Below, one piece after another: positions 5,609-6,409 of a stretch of 6,409 bases of DNA. The notes beneath the pieces are model-generated. The model worked only from the letters and a program-made list of their open reading frames with translations, ran no database searches and was not told where the DNA came from. This DNA comes from Deltaproteobacteria bacterium (GTDB taxonomy: Bacteria > Desulfobacterota > Desulfobacteria > Desulfobacterales > JAABPS01). The stretch's first letter is position 1; each line of letters begins with the position of its first letter. The stretch spans positions 1 to 6,409 of the forward strand of contig JAFDFT010000147.1 in NCBI GenBank assembly GCA_019309685.1, given 5' to 3'. Made by a program: the position numbers and the translations under genes.

Positions 5609-6274
5609 CTGTTTTTTAAACAAAATATCATAGAAAAACAAACATTCGCGGTTTCATATAATCTTATCGAACTTGACCTTTGGAAATTTGAGAAGAAAGC
5701 CTATAAAAAGGGCTTTGAAAAGGTTGCCGGCATTGATGAGGCCGGTCGGGGCCCTCTTGCGGGGCCCGTCGTTTCCGCTGCAGTTATTTTACCCACCTCT
5801 TTTCCGGTTCCGGATATAAACGATTCAAAAAAGTTAACACCAAAGAAAAGAAAATATTTTTACGAAAAGATTTTTGAATATGCTGTAAGCATCGGTATAG
5901 GTATTATTGATCCGGCTGAGATCGATCGCATAAATATATTGCAGGCATCTCTCTTCTCAATGAAGATGTCTGCTGAAAATCTTTCTCCGAAACCGGATTA
6001 TTTACTAATCGATGGAAAGTTCCAAATCGTGTCGGACACAGATCAAGAGTCAATCATCAAGGGGGATTCACTGAGCATATCCATTGCGGCAGCATCTATT
6101 ATTGCGAAGGAAACAAGAGATCGGTTAATGGAAAGATATGATCTGGATTATCCGTTTTATGGGTTCGCGCAGCATAAGGGGTATCCGACTAATACTCATA
6201 GAGAAGCAATAAAAAAATATGGATGCTGCCCAATACACAGGCGCACTTTTAAAGGAGTAAAGGAGCAATTATAA
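5609..6274 (+). CDS. rnhB: RNase HII, 5' end unresolved (no standard start in frame)
   Basis: Ribonuclease that cuts the RNA strand of RNA/DNA hybrids and removes single ribonucleotides from DNA. The frame is open for 221 codons and shows all four metal-binding acids of RNase HII: D and E in GIDEAGRGPLAGPVV (codons at 5735 and 5738), D in LIDGK (6011) and D in IKGDS (6065), the last two 18 residues apart as in E. coli. NDSKKLTPKKR, AASIIAKETRD and the end segment CCPIHRRTFKGV also fit. The problem is the start. Family-like sequence begins by about 5672 (LDLWKFEKKA), yet no ATG, GTG or TTG occurs in frame between the TGA at 5606 and a TTG at 5939, which would lose the DEAGRG motif. An in-frame ATG at 5597 runs into that TGA after three codons. 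A non-standard start, slippage on T6 (5612-5617), a nonsense mutation or a sequence error are all possible. Coordinates give the open frame, not a proven start. Confidence 0.85.
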   Translation: MFFKQNIIEKQTFAVSYNLIELDLWKFEKKAYKKGFEKVAGIDEAGRGPLAGPVVSAAVILPTSFPVPDINDSKKLTPKKRKYFYEKIFEYAVSIGIGIIDPAEIDRINILQASLFSMKMSAENLSPKPDYLLIDGKFQIVSDTDQESIIKGDSLSISIAAASIIAKETRDRLMERYDLDYPFYGFAQHKGYPTNTHREAIKKYGCCPIHRRTFKGVKEQL

Positions 6275-6320
6275 CCTGAAATTAGTATGATAATTCATTG
6301 AAAAAATCTTCATCATTTTT

Positions 6321-6336
6321 CATGTAAAATTCAGGT
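6321..6336 (+). repeat. Short direct repeat, copy 2 (after rnhB)
   Basis: CATGTAAAATTCAGGT matches the copy before rplS with one difference. Its TTCAGGT end (6330-6336) is also the inverted partner of ACCTGAA at 6274-6280, directly at the rnhB stop, about 50 bases apart. The rest of 6275-6409 is AT-rich with short frames only, and no gene could be supported there. Confidence 0.4.
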
Positions 6337-6409
6337 ATAAATTTACGGGGCTGAATATAAAAATAAGATGATATTTTTTTATTACAGTCAACAAACTCAA
6401 TGAAGATTC

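Noticed and set aside
5615..5621. TTTAAAC, a -1 slippery heptamer leading into the rnhB frame
   Set aside because: The zero frame it needs is closed by TGA at 5598-5600 and has no start codon before the heptamer.
5939..6274. rnhB as a 111-residue protein from TTG at 5939
   Set aside because: It would omit DEAGRG and two of the four catalytic acids, while the same frame upstream clearly encodes them.
6299..6322. Hairpin TGAAAAA/TTTTTCA after rnhB as a terminator
   Set aside because: The stem is nearly all A-T with a 10-base loop and no following T tract, so it does not fit an intrinsic terminator.
1..6409. CRISPR arrays, insertion sequences, tRNA/rRNA genes, phage or defence genes
   Set aside because: No repeat-spacer pattern, transposase motif, terminal inverted repeats, tRNA-like cloverleaf or foreign-looking gene was seen; every long frame belongs to a known core family.

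Overview
This window is a bacterial core-gene region with no sign of mobile DNA. It carries a compact translation and secretion operon on the + strand and a divergent 23S rRNA/tRNA methyltransferase gene on the - strand. The order ffh - rpsP - KH-domain gene - rimM - trmD - SPOUT-type RNA methyltransferase - rplS - rnhB is typical of Desulfobacterota (the former Deltaproteobacteria). The methyltransferase between trmD and rplS, the protein sequences and the moderately AT-rich DNA suggest a Desulfobacterales-like organism. This placement is inferred from gene order and remembered family sequences, not from a search.

Layout: 1-57 is unassigned sequence downstream of rlmN. 58-1065 (-) is rlmN. 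1066-1298 is a divergent intergenic region with two candidate + strand promoters. 1299-2630 is ffh, 2651-2905 rpsP, 2954-3184 a KhpA/YlqC-type KH protein, 3198-3719 rimM, 3747-4535 trmD, 4489-5049 a SPOUT-type RNA methyltransferase overlapping the trmD end, and 5162-5503 rplS. After a gap of about 105 bases comes rnhB, open from about 5609 to 6274 with an abnormal 5' end. 6275-6409 holds no convincing gene.

The genes serve one theme. Ffh is the protein part of the signal recognition particle. S16 and L19 are ribosomal proteins. RimM matures the 30S subunit, TrmD makes m1G37 in tRNA, RlmN makes m2A in 23S rRNA and tRNA, the KH protein binds RNA, and RNase HII removes ribonucleotides from DNA. 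Shine-Dalgarno sequences are clear before rpsP, the KH gene and rplS but missing before rimM and trmD. This fits a need for far more ribosomal protein than maturation enzyme from one transcript.

I found no undescribed multi-gene system. The points worth a second look are local: rnhB has no usable in-frame start upstream of its catalytic DE motif; rlmN lacks about 11 residues in frame; two mutually exclusive hairpins lie at the KH/rimM junction; a tiny ORF with a good SD overlaps the trmD start; and trmD overlaps the methyltransferase gene by 47 bases.
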